Assembly (NCBI GenBank): GCA_000733355.1
Contig: JNVV01000031.1
Coordinates: 128,993-192,992 of the forward strand
Direction of reading: 5' to 3'
Source of the DNA: Falciphora oryzae
Lineage: Eukaryota > Ascomycota > Sordariomycetes > Magnaporthales > Magnaporthaceae
Length of the DNA stretch: 64,000 bases
The translations under genes were made by a program, and so were the position numbers. This document shows positions 11,901 through 22,096 of this stretch, in pieces. Each line of letters begins with the position of its first letter. Positions within the stretch are counted from its first letter, which is position 1. Under the pieces are notes generated by a model. The model had not been told where the DNA came from. It saw only the letters and a program-made list of their open reading frames with translations, and ran no database searches.

Positions 11901-12339
11901 AGCGGTGCGAGGGCACGCTGAACCTGGTGGACCTGGCTGGCTCGGAGCGGCTGAAGCACTCGCAGGTCGAGGGCGACCGGATGCGCGAGACGCAGAATAT
12001 CAACAAGTCGCTCTCGTGCCTCGGCGACGTCATCGAGGCGCTAGGCAAGGGGCAGGGTCACGTCCCGTACCGCAACTCCAAGCTGACGCACCTGCTGCAA
12101 TACTCGCTGGGTGGTAACTCCAAGACGCTCATGTTTGTCATGGTCAGCCCGCTCGAGGCGCATCTGAAGGAGACCATCACGAGCTTGCGGTTTGCGACCA
12201 AGGGTAAGTTTTCTATACTGCTCGCCGCCTTCTCTTTTCCTTTCTTGGACATTGCTAACAACCTCCCGCAGTCCATAACACCCACATTGGAACTGCTAAG
12301 TCAACGAAGAAGCTCCGAGAGCACCGGGACTCTACGTAG
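8971..12339 (+). CDS. klpA: Kinesin-14, KlpA/Kar3 type (C-terminal motor)
   Basis: Minus-end-directed spindle kinesin. The proposed structure is four exons: 8971-8991 (7 codons), 9362-9493, 9572-12203 and 12272-12339, giving 950 residues. Phases agree at every join. The 5' joins rest on GTATGT...GCAG and on a 78-nt GTATGC...GCTAAC...CAACAG intron. The last intron (12204-12271) rejoins the motor end as ATK-VHNTHIGTAKSTKKL. The order is a basic Ser/Pro tail (about 1-340), a coiled coil (about 340-600), the neck ELKGNIRVMCRVRP, then the motor. The motor shows P-loop GQTGSGKT (near 694), switch I NERSSRSH, switch II LVDLAGSER and YRNSKLT. A C-terminal motor defines kinesin-14. The first two exons are less certain than the rest; the first ATG in exon 3 is at 9596-9598. 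Confidence 0.88.
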
Positions 12340-14038
12340 CTGTACCATGCAGCATGCAATGACGACCGTGCGGGTGTTGAACCCAAAACCATGCAAGGTT
12401 TCCATGATTATGCATATTCACCACATATCCATGGGTACCTAATTATTTGATTTCTCAAGGGGGTTAAAATAAGAGGTGCCCGCGAGTCGGCGAGCTCGAG
12501 TTCTGGTTAGACGGGGGTCTTTAGGAATGTTCTCGACCTGTCAGGCCTATTGGGCAGGGATAAGGGTTGGGCAACAAAGCTGTAGTCGGGTTCGATTGCT
12601 TCAGCTGGAGTTTCTGTTTCCTTTTTGGGGAAGGGGTTTGGGTTTTCTGCCGGTTTCTTTCTTGTTGGCCGACCCATCCGGGTCTGCCCCTTTCTGGCAC
12701 CTCATATTCTGCATCATCTGGCCAGTTCCGTTTACTTGTGTGCGAGATTGTATATAATCCCTCACCATCGCGTCCTCAGCCAGTACGAATCATGAACACG
12801 AAGACAAGATCAAAGGCCTAGGCCGACGATTCCGGCGATCTGCATAGGCGAAGTACGGATTCTGCCTAACGTGTGCGATTTCTGCCAGCCAATAATGCCT
12901 CTGGTTGTCGTTCATGCCGTCTCTGCTTTGAGCGCCCAGCTTCCATCGTCCGGTTTCGACGAAACGCATTTCAAATCGGCAGAGAGCCTCGAACCTTCTC
13001 CCAGGCTTTCGATCAAAGCTTATTATTACGATCCAAGCCTCTCCCAGTGGCCGAGAGGCCGAGAGCGGAGCCGAGCGGACGCAGATATGCTTTGTTTCCC
13101 CGTGCGGAGACACACTGGCACTTCAGACAAGACGTTCCATTAGAGTTGGCAGTTCCGTCTGGGACCGCTTTTGGTGCAAGGCGCATACATGAAGCAGATG
13201 TCCAGCTCCAGCGAGTGACACCTTGTGCTCTCGTGGGGGCTTTCCATCATCCCGAGTATGGAACCCTGACCAAAAGGGGGAGGCATAGCAACAAGCGTGC
13301 ACTCTAGTCTGGATTTGGAACCGTCTGAACATGGAGAGCGTGAACGTTTGCATTCGCTCAGACCCGTGATGGCGGGATCAACGATTCCCCCGCATTATGT
13401 TCTTTACATACATGCATGCATATACGCACACATGTCTAGCCGCATGCCCTCGCCCTGCCATCCCGGCCATGACAGCTTTGGCGTTGCCTTACTTTTGGGA
13501 CACACACCGGCTTCTGGCTGATCCGATAGGCCAGAGCCAGGGAGTCGAGGGAAAAGCTTGATGGCAGAATGGCAGAATGTTTCCCGGCTTTCGTTTTCTC
13601 ACCTCATGTCCACTCGGGGAGGTGTGCCGGCTGTGCTACCAAGCTTGACCCTGCTCGGCCTGATCTGCAAGTGCCGAGCTCGCCGGGAGGGGGGGCTCGA
13701 TTCGATGGGAGGCCGGCCAGCGTCGTTGTTCAGCTCGATGCCCTCCTCGCGATCCATCATCTGGTGTTGGTGGCAGTGAAGAAAGTGGGGGAAAGGGGTT
13801 TTGGAATCCAATTGTCTGGGCCGTTTCGTAGGTGTTATCAGCATCACGGCCCCAGGGGGCCTCTTCGAATCTATAAATGCCCGGCCTTCTCGCGATTTCC
13901 TGACGTCCCTCTTAGCTCGACAGCATCCCTCTCAAGCCTTCTCAGCAGCTCTGAACAGTCTGCCAACACACCTTGATACTAACCTTTTCTTCACTCCATC
14001 TCTCCCAAAAAAAAAAAAAAAAAACCCTTCTCTCAAAA
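12340..14038. other. Intergenic region with 5' leader of the small secreted protein
   Basis: No gene is supported in 1.7 kb. The last part is pyrimidine-rich and ends in an 18-base A tract (14007-14024), 14 nt before the next start codon. Confidence 0.5.
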
Positions 14039-14795
14039 ATGCAGTTCAAGACCCTCCTCGTCGCCCTCGTCTCCGCCGCGGCGGTCCAGGCCATCGCCCT
14101 GCCCGAGGCCGAGGCCAGGAAGAAGCCCGCCGCCGCAGGAGGCAACAACAACAACGCCCCCGGCAAGCCCAAGTCCAAGGCGGACTGCACGGCGGCCAAG
14201 AAGCTGGCGGACGGGATCGAGAAGAACATTCGCGTGCAAAAGAAGGAGCAGTCGGCCGTGGGCGAGGTCAAGAAGCTGCTGAGCGCCGGCGGCGGCGGCC
14301 AGGTCGACGAGGCAAAGTTCGCCGAGGCCAAGAAGGACCTGCTCGGCCACGTCAACGACGGCATCAAGATCCGCGAGGAGAACCAGAAGATCGCCCCGCC
14401 CGGCAACGCCGCCATCCCGGGCCTGGCTACTGTGAGTGGCGCGTGAGACGCTAGCTACAGCTGCGGCTCGACGCCTTCCCACGAGTGATATACCCCCCTG
14501 ACTGACCGTGTGACCCCGCGACCTCGTCAAAATAGGTTGCCAACGCCCAGAAGACCGAGCTCCAACAGTCCGAGGGGCTCAAGGGCAACAAGGACGACCT
14601 GGCGGTGGTGGCGAAGCTGGAGCAGGAGTTTTCGGGTGGCATCGAGCAGAACGAGAAGAACAAGGCCGCCGTGAGTTACCCAACCCCTCCTGACAATGTG
14701 GCACAGCGCTCGATGTCAACCCGTGTTCAGATGAGGACCAAGACTTGGGCTGACGTTGCTCACTTCGTCGATACCAGGCCATGCAGGGATGTTGA
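14039..14795 (+). CDS. Small secreted protein, Lys/Ala/Gln-rich
   Basis: Predicted secreted protein of 181 residues from three exons: 14039-14431, 14536-14670 and 14778-14795. The introns are 104 nt (GTGAGT...AATAG) and 107 nt (GTGAGT...ACCAG), both in phase. The signal peptide is MQFKTLLVALVSAAAVQA, followed by a likely propeptide up to the basic EARKK. The rest is helical and charged, with one early Cys (KADCTAAKK) and a C-terminal Cys as the last residue. The pattern Cys near the start, KNIxVQKKEQ, IREENQKIAP and EQNEKNKAA with a final Cys matches my memory of a widespread family of small secreted proteins in Sordariomycetes. The function is unknown. The tiny third exon (A-M-Q-G-C-stop) is inferred from the splice signals and that conserved last Cys. 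Confidence 0.72.
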
Positions 14796-15451
14796 GCATA
14801 CCCATCAAATCGCAGATACATCAGACGCAGTAATGACAGCATCCAGATTCGCATAGCGGGCTGGTCCTTCAGGCTTCAGGATTTCTTTTGGGACAGAACC
14901 ATGGGTTGGGCACCGGTTGGATGTATATACACATAAAAATACTGGTGCGCTGGGAACTCGTGAGAGACGGAGATAACGGCGAACCAGGAGATAGTCGGGT
15001 TGACTAATACTATCTTGCCCTGTCTCTGGCAGGCAGGTATGACGTCTTAACATTCAATACCGCAGTTGGAACGCGCCTGTAGGTGTGAAATCCCTTCTCA
15101 CAAAGGGGTGATCGTTCTCGTCTAAGGTATGGGTATCTATGGCCGTTCTTCAGTACACGTTCTATCTGCCTCTTCCGGGCGATGCCGAGGAAAGACGTGA
15201 ATCGATAATCCAAAACAGAATGAAATAGTAAGGCTTCGACATGATGTTCTTGTGGTGGGTGTTCCTGGGGGACACTTGGTAGTACTCGCGGGCGGAATTA
15301 GGTGCAAGTTACAAGTATACACTGCTAGGTATGGTTGGTGTCAAGGCAAACCTAGGATCCATTCCCAGGCCGAGGGAAAAGGTGATGGCTGTCAGAGAAG
15401 TCCCAAGCATATGTGCTGCGTTGTCAGAGGGCAAAGCCACCGGAAAGGGGT
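14796..15451. other. Convergent intergenic region
   Basis: This 656-bp 3' region lies between the secreted protein and the next minus-strand gene. Only short unsupported frames are present. Confidence 0.5.
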
Positions 15452-16435
15452 TTAAATAGCCTCCCAGTCCATCGCGTCAACGAAGAATTCCCACTGATCT
15501 TCCTCAGCAGACTCAGACGAGTCCGCGAGCCACTGCCCGTCTGGCCCCGCCCCGACAGCGGCAGCAGCTTCGGCAAGCAGGCGCTGTACGTAGTCGTCTG
15601 CAACGAGATAGGCGTGGTCGAGCGCCTCGTGGACGACGCCCAGGATGTTTGAGAGGTCGTAGCTCTCCAGCGGTAGATGCGCAACGTGCTTACCGTTGGG
15701 CAACACCGTGACTGTTGTCCTCGAGACGCCGCTCGTGGCGGAGCTCGCAGCCGTCCCATTCGCCGCATCGCCAGCGCCAGTGGTCTCGTCCGCGTTCTTC
15801 CAGCGGTTGCGTAGGTCCTTGGCGCGGCTCAGGGCCCTCCGCACGTCGGAGCCGCCCAGGGCGCCGTGTAGTGGGTTTGCGGGGCTGTCCAAGGCCGCCA
15901 GGACGTTGGCATGGTAGCTGTGGGCGTACCTCCTAGGCCTGTCCCCTGCCGCCGCCGCCGCTGCTGCTCCTTCTCCTTCGCCCGCCGGCGCCAGCCGCCC
16001 CAGGAGGTCCCTGTGCTGGCCGGATATGACGATGCCAAAAACGAGCTGCAAATGCACCAATGCTCGTTCCAACATACCATAATATTCGAAGAAGTCGAGT
16101 TTGAACATGAGCTCCGCCTCGGGAACGTCGGCGGCGGCACCAGTGGCCAGGCGGTAGGCTTGGTCGAGGAAGGGGTGCTTCCACTTCATGCGTCGCACGA
16201 TGCGCGTGTAGCGGGACAGCTCGGCCCTGGCGCGTGCGGCCTCCTGGCTCTGCTCAGAGGCGGTACCGCCGCTGGGCGGGGCTATTGTCGGTGCCGTGGG
16301 TGCGTGATCGAGGCCGGTCGGGGAGGGCAGGGCGACGGGAGCGGCGGGGGTAGGAAGGGCTTGGGGCACCCAGACGGCGGGCCTCGACCGCGCGCCGGGG
16401 GCCCAGCGAGAGCTGGCGAGGCCCTTTGTCGACAT
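15452..16435 (-). CDS. Conserved fungal protein of unknown function
   Basis: Single-exon frame of 327 residues with its ATG at 16435; an upstream in-frame TTG has no support as a start. Residues 1-70 are Pro/Ala/Ser-rich and probably disordered. Residues about 75-165 look like a folded helical domain with KWKHPFLDQAYRLA and FKLDFFEYYGMLERALVHL. A second ordered part includes SYHANVLAAL and YDLSNILGVVHEALDHAYLVADDYVQRLL. The C-terminus is acidic (SSESAEEDQWEFFVDAMDWEAI). It has no signal peptide or membrane segment. Codon usage resembles its neighbours and the ordered segments look conserved in type, so I take it as real. I do not recognise a named family. Confidence 0.68.
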   Translation of the reverse strand: MSTKGLASSRWAPGARSRPAVWVPQALPTPAAPVALPSPTGLDHAPTAPTIAPPSGGTASEQSQEAARARAELSRYTRIVRRMKWKHPFLDQAYRLATGAAADVPEAELMFKLDFFEYYGMLERALVHLQLVFGIVISGQHRDLLGRLAPAGEGEGAAAAAAAGDRPRRYAHSYHANVLAALDSPANPLHGALGGSDVRRALSRAKDLRNRWKNADETTGAGDAANGTAASSATSGVSRTTVTVLPNGKHVAHLPLESYDLSNILGVVHEALDHAYLVADDYVQRLLAEAAAAVGAGPDGQWLADSSESAEEDQWEFFVDAMDWEAI

Positions 16436-17718
16436 TGGCGACAACGTTTAGGAAGAGAGCGAGTGTCTGGGGCAGTCAGACGGCGCGGTGCCTCAAGGGA
16501 CTTTTTGACGGCGGTGGGACGTATCGAGCATCGGATTTGGCGAGTTCGAGAGAGCAGGACAAAGAGGAGACACCTGTGTGAACTTGAGAGATTAGGGGTT
16601 CATTGTCGGGGAGAGTAAAAGCAAATCATCTTGGGGCCGAACAAGCAACGCCGGACAGAGGGGAAAGGCTGCGTTCACCGCAGGAGAACAAGCCAAAAAA
16701 TGCTAGTGGATGATAGTTGGCATCGCCCATTTCGAAACGATTGGGATTGCGGTGGCAGCCTAGAGACGTTGTGAGTTGCTTGCTCAACCGCCGTGGCCCA
16801 ACGCCAAAATTGCCTCCACGGCGCCTCCTGCTGCAAGGGGCCAGAGAAGGCGCCTGCCCCTGCAGGGTTCATCCAATGACGATTCAATTGGGCAGCGGCC
16901 ACCCATCAAGGTGTCGCTCGGTTGGATGCCCAACGCGCATGAACGTTGGCCCAAGAATAGGAAGGGAAGACTTCATGATATGTTGCATGTTGTTACCGGG
17001 AGCTTGCCCCATCAATTGCCATTGTTTTCACTGGTGTGACATCGGTAGACTCAAGCTGGGCTGACTAAAATACAGAGGAAGTTTTCAAGCTGCTCCACGA
17101 TTTGGATACTAGACATTGTCAAGCGATCCACCTCAAGAATCAGTGCCGCTGAAAAGAAAGTCGGAAAGAAGTCGGACAAGAAACACGGAAATCGGAAAGA
17201 CTAAATCGGAGGAAAGGTCGGAAATGTCAGTCGTGGGTGATGTGACATGAGTTGTCTTGACCATCGCAAATTTTTTGAGTGGCATGTCTCATACAGGCCG
17301 CGATCAATTGCCTCGGATGTATTTATTTCTCGCAGGAGAACCCACCAGGCCTCAGGGTCTGGGAAGGAGACACGACAAGCCGATTGGAATGGATTGTATC
17401 GTCCGTTAGTTCAGAGTGGACCACTTATAATCCAAAGCTCAATCGATGCTTGTTCAGGGTTATTTGTTTTCCCCCTGACAATTTGCGACTTTTATCATCG
17501 AGCAGTGCCCACGACTGAAGAGGACACTGCGCGGCAAACTGTCAAACGGCACACAGGCAAGCGAGGGGTAAGGTAAGCTAGCTGACACCGCAGAGAACAA
17601 ATTTGATCGTCTCTAGGCACACGGCCATCATTAAAGGACGACACCCCGGTCCGGGTCTCTGCGCTTCCACGTCAACTTGTCAACATATTCACAACCACGA
17701 GAACAAGTCGACAACAAA
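16436..17718. promoter_or_regulatory. Divergent intergenic region
   Basis: These 1.28 kb separate two divergent genes. The region holds only short frames and contains repeated GGAAAG/TCGGAAA words around 17,150-17,225. It presumably carries both promoters. Confidence 0.4.
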
Positions 17719-18639
17719 ATGTGGGACAACAACCCGGACCTGATCGAAGACCCCGACCGGTCCAGCCCCGCGGCGTCACGCACGCCGCTGGTGCTGGTCC
17801 ACGATGGCGGTGGCACAACCTTCAGCTACCACTGCATGCACCCGGCGCTTGGCCGCCCCATCTGGGGCATCGCGAACCCGCGCTTCCACACGGGCGTGCC
17901 CTGGGCCGGCGGCCTGCCCGAGATGGCCCGCCACTACGTCACCCTGCTGCGCAACGCAATCGGCAGGGGCCCCATCATCCTGGGCGGCTGGTCGCTCGGC
18001 GGCCTGATCTCGCTGGAGATGGCCCGCCTGCTGGCCGGCGACAAGTGGCTGCGCGTCGTCGGCATCGTCATGATCGACAGCGTCTGCCCCCTGGTCTTGC
18101 GGACGGCGCCGGCACAGCAGCAGGTCGACGGGGACGGGGACGGCGCTGACGCCAACGGCGACGCGAAGCCAAAGACGGCGTCCCCTGCCCAAATAGCCGT
18201 GGCTACGGAGCACGCGTTCAACAGCACCACCAAGCAAGACACGAAGGCCAAGGTCAAGAGGTGCTTCGCCGAGTCGTCGGCCATGGTCCACACGTGGACG
18301 CTGCCGCGGTGGAGCGACGACGAGACCTCGAAGCCGGGGGCGGCGGGCGGGGCCACCACCACCGCCGCCGCCGCCGCCGCGGGCTCACCGCTGCTGCCGC
18401 CCCCGGCCATTCTTCTCCGGGCGCAGGAGTCCGTCCCCATTGAGGAGGAGACCGTTGCGCGTGTGGATCTCGCGCGAGACGACCGCAGGCTGGGCTGGGA
18501 CAAGTACCGACCAGGCCTGTTTCGGGAGGTCGTCGACATACCTGGCCACCACTACAACATCTTTGCAGAAGCAAACGTTGGTGCAGCCAGGACCGCGCTG
18601 ATCGAGGCGTGCGAGGCTCTGGAAGAGGCCCTTTCTTAG
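17719..18639 (+). CDS. Stand-alone thioesterase-domain alpha/beta hydrolase
   Basis: A single-exon frame of 306 residues resembling thioesterase domains that release products from polyketide or non-ribosomal peptide synthases (PF00975 type). The start is the ATG at 17719; the same frame upstream offers only TTG. It opens with PLVLVHDGGGTTFSYHC (oxyanion region), then the nucleophile elbow GGWSLGG with Ser near residue 92. A lid of low-complexity sequence covers residues about 130-240. The catalytic His lies in PGHHYNIF, near residue 277. A candidate acid is the Asp in VGIVMIDS or further downstream. It has no signal peptide. No PKS, NRPS or acyl carrier protein occurs in this window, so its partner is unknown. 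Confidence 0.78.
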   Translation: MWDNNPDLIEDPDRSSPAASRTPLVLVHDGGGTTFSYHCMHPALGRPIWGIANPRFHTGVPWAGGLPEMARHYVTLLRNAIGRGPIILGGWSLGGLISLEMARLLAGDKWLRVVGIVMIDSVCPLVLRTAPAQQQVDGDGDGADANGDAKPKTASPAQIAVATEHAFNSTTKQDTKAKVKRCFAESSAMVHTWTLPRWSDDETSKPGAAGGATTTAAAAAAGSPLLPPPAILLRAQESVPIEEETVARVDLARDDRRLGWDKYRPGLFREVVDIPGHHYNIFAEANVGAARTALIEACEALEEALS

Positions 18640-20772
18640 ACAGCAGACTTTGTTTGTTCTTCTTGAATAGACTCTATAGACAAATCCATTCCCGGCCGTG
18701 CTATAGAAGCCGGCCGACCAGAAGCTTCCGTGAGCGAGCACCTTTCGTATCCATAAACAGGCCCCATCCATGACTTGCGGTCAGCAAGAGCCCTGGGAGC
18801 CTAGTCTGGGCAAATACGAGAGACGGAGCTTCGGCCCCTCCCGCCCCGTGCCACCCTTTTGTCCTCGGCCATGCATCGCTGGCCCGGATTGGCAAGCCCG
18901 TCGGCAGATGTCCCCACGCACCAACCTCCCCTCGCGTCTGGCGCTGGGGGGGCAGGTTACATCGCCGGACACCTGGGGCATCCGCGCTCGCTCTTGGTGA
19001 GGTGCACATGCCCCGACTCTATCCGCACGATGCGGCCTTCGTATTCCGATATCCGTAGAAGTCCGAGCGATGGACGCCATGCGACTGAAGGGGATTTTTG
19101 GACGTGGCTGTCGTGGCGCATCCGGCAACCGCCATCAGCGCTAGCGCCAGCCCTCTCTGTACGCATCTGCAGTGCCAAAAACAGCACGACCTGCTGTAGG
19201 TGACGGATAGAGGCATGACATGGCATGGCATCGACGCTCTTAGGCACGTAGCCGTTAGCTAGCTTGGCATGCGCTTACAGTAGATGCAGGTATCTGGTGG
19301 TAGAGGTACTTTTGGTCGGTCACACGGCAGGCAGGCAGGCAGGGTAGACCCTAGCCAGAAACAAACAAACAACCTGACTAACAACCTCACCCGAGTCGGG
19401 CGGCGACGGATCGGGGAAGCACGTTACGTTCCATAGACACTATGGAGGCGATAGTCTACCGGCGATAACGGCATGGAACAAGCGCTAAAGAGGCATGATT
19501 TTCAATTTCCAGCGGGACCGCGTCGCTGTAGAGGGCGGGGAAATCGCTAAATTTGCCACGGTTAGGCACGTCAAGAGCCGCGAATACGAGATCGCTGATC
19601 CACATGGCCCTTAGCGTGCCGACCTGCCTGCCCCGGCTCCCGGCCGTTTCCTTCCAGTAGCTGCGGGAGCGTTCTGTTCGCGGTCTGCAGGACACGTTGA
19701 TATTCCAACGTTGGGCTAACTCGGCGAGCACGGCGGCGCCATGGAAGCAAAAACAATCCTCACAACTGACGGCAGCCAACAGATTCCACGACAGTGCATG
19801 TCTCGTCTTCGCCAGCTGCGGCTGAGCATGTCCACAGCTCGCTCGCCGACCGGCAAGGAGTTTCTCTCTGCTAATCGGGCTGCCCAACAACGGTCGTTAG
19901 GTTCCCTTCCGTGTGGAAACGGGCGTGCTTCTTCGTGTCTGCAGTACCACATTCCTCCATCGACCAAGACCTGATTGGCCTCTCGTCCCCGCAAATGGCA
20001 CCCCCCAAGGATCAAGGGTGTCTAGCTCAACTGACTGGCGTCAACTCTTGTTTAGCCCGGGCAAAAAACCAGTTTTCGCACCCCCGGAAAGACCAACCCA
20101 CACCACGACGATGGAGCCAAAAAAAAAAAAAAAAAACAGTAGGGCCGTAGCAACAGCGAGCACAGGCCGCCGTAGACCACCCCCAAGGTCCCGCCTGGCT
20201 TTAACTTGGGCCGCTTGGATATCGCGCATCTCCGCTGCCCGGGCATCTTATGGCGACACCGTGGATTTTTTTTTTTTTTTTTTTTTTTTCCCTTCCCACT
20301 CGTACATGCATCATCTGACCCGCACAGCATCGTCTGTCGGCCCAATACGGCTTGACGACCGCCGAGCGAGCGCGGTGAACCCGTAACAGGCTGCCCCGGC
20401 GGAACAAGGGTCTAGCCAACCCAGTGCCTGGGCAAGTGCATACACGAAAGGGGTGGGTGACTTTGGCACGAACGCGCGCGACGGGACGTAGCAGATCTAC
20501 AGTGGGCTCTCCCATGGATAACGTGCCGGCTCGGCGATGAGGGGAGGGGACCGGTGGCATGGGCCGCCGACGATGGAGGGATATAAAGATGGCCAGATAG
20601 CTTCCCTTCTGCTGCCTTCTCGTTCCCCTTTCCTCACCACCCTCATCATCCTCACATTCGCTTGAGCAAAGGACCTCCCTCTACGATACAAACGGAATAA
20701 TAACCCCTACCGCTTAATACCTCTTAATAGCAACCGGCTCACCCCCGTCCTCCCTTAATCCAAACCGACAAG
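18640..20772. other. Intergenic region with homopolymer tracts and cerato-platanin promoter
   Basis: These 2.1 kb have no gene I can support; the open frames are short and mutually overlapping. The region contains an 18-base A tract (20119-20136) and a 24-base T tract (20266-20289). The last 200 bp form a promoter with a TATA box and a CT-rich leader. Confidence 0.5.
20582..20587 (+). promoter_or_regulatory. TATA box of the cerato-platanin gene
   Basis: TATAAA lies 191 bp upstream of the ATG and is followed by a CT-rich leader. This is typical of highly expressed fungal secreted-protein genes. Confidence 0.5.
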
Positions 20773-21269
20773 ATGCAGTTCTCCAACATCCTCTCCATCT
20801 TCGCCCTGGCCTCGGCCGCCTCGGCCGTCTCGGTCTCCTACGACACCGGCTTCGACGACGGCAGCCGCTCGCTGACCGCCGTCTCCTGTTCCGACGGCCC
20901 GAACGGCCTCATGTTCCGCTACGGCTGGCAGACCCAGGGCCAGATCCCCCGCTTCCCCTACATCGGAGGCGCCCCCGCCGTCGGCGGCTGGAACTCCCCG
21001 GGCGTAAGTGTTTCCTCTTTATCGCCGCTTTCAAAACAACACCAGCAGAGGAACAAGCTGTGCTAAACAAAAAAAAAATCCGATAGTGCGGCACCTGCTG
21101 GAGGCTGAGCTGGAACGGCCGCTCCATCAACGTCCTGGCCATCGACCGCGCCTCGGGCTTCAACATCGCCCTCGACGCCATGAACGCCCTCACCAACGGC
21201 CAGGCCGTCAACCTGGGCCGCGTCGAGGCCGACGCCCAGCAGGTCTCCGCCAGCGAGTGCGGCCTGTAA
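20773..21269 (+). CDS. Cerato-platanin family secreted protein
   Basis: Small Cys-containing surface/secreted protein of the cerato-platanin (snodprot) family, which binds chitin oligomers and can act as an elicitor. Exon 1 is 20773-21003, an 83-nt intron (GTAAGT...GATAG) spans 21004-21086, and exon 2 is 21087-21269, giving 137 residues. The signal peptide is [18 protein letters not shown]. The mature protein begins [21 protein letters not shown], the family's hallmark N-terminus. Four cysteines follow the family pattern ([18 protein letters not shown]). The mature length of about 119 residues is typical. A TATA box lies upstream. Confidence 0.95.
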
Positions 21270-22096
21270 ACGCGTCCCTGCGAGTGGGAAAAGGGTGAAG
21301 CCGTAAACCGGGTTCTCCCTTGGGTGGATGTAATACAAGGCATACACACAGACAGTGTGCGCGCGCTGCTCAGGCGTTTGGGCAGCAGCGGCATCGCATG
21401 ACATTGCATGACGGGTGGCGTATCGGAGGCGCAACTTTAATTTCTTGTACGGGTTAATTCATGAACGCTTAATGATACTCCATGACCGACCATGCTCTCT
21501 TTCCGCAAGATCTGGTTTCCTTGTTGATTTTAGGCCCGTTATCACTGCCGCATGCTATGGTGTATCTCGGTATTCCAAAAACGTGAGAGGACCAGCCGTT
21601 CGCGACGTCGGTGTCGGTGGGCGGTGCCGTCATTGCACAGCAGCCGCAGCGCTTCTAGAACCTAGATGACGCTATCGTCTTTCTCCGGTCGCACAACGAC
21701 ACTACTTGTCCACCGGTGAGGCGCTACGGCATGCACGGCATGGGATGGAGATTTCTAAAGGTCGGCTGTGAGGCTCACCCGCGGGTCAACACATTCTGCA
21801 TCGGATGGTTGTTGGAGACAGTGTGCAGTGTGGCACGAGAAGAAGGGTTGGAAACAGAGAACCGTTAAGGTGGCTCTACGAACCGTCTCAACCAGTACCC
21901 ACTGCTGGTATTTGTTTTTACCCCTGCCTTGCAGGGCTGGTAATAGAAACATACTGGCATCTCATCATGCTATAAAAAAATCACTAAGCAGTCTATATCA
22001 AGCAACGCCGTCGTGCTTCCCATTCCGGTGGCCCGCCACCCTTCCTTCCCAACCCCCACAACCCCAGATCAAAGAGTGTTGCTACCAGCCCCCCTG
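21270..22096. other. Convergent intergenic region
   Basis: This 827-bp 3' region lies between the cerato-platanin and kelch genes. Short frames only; no gene seen. Confidence 0.55.
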
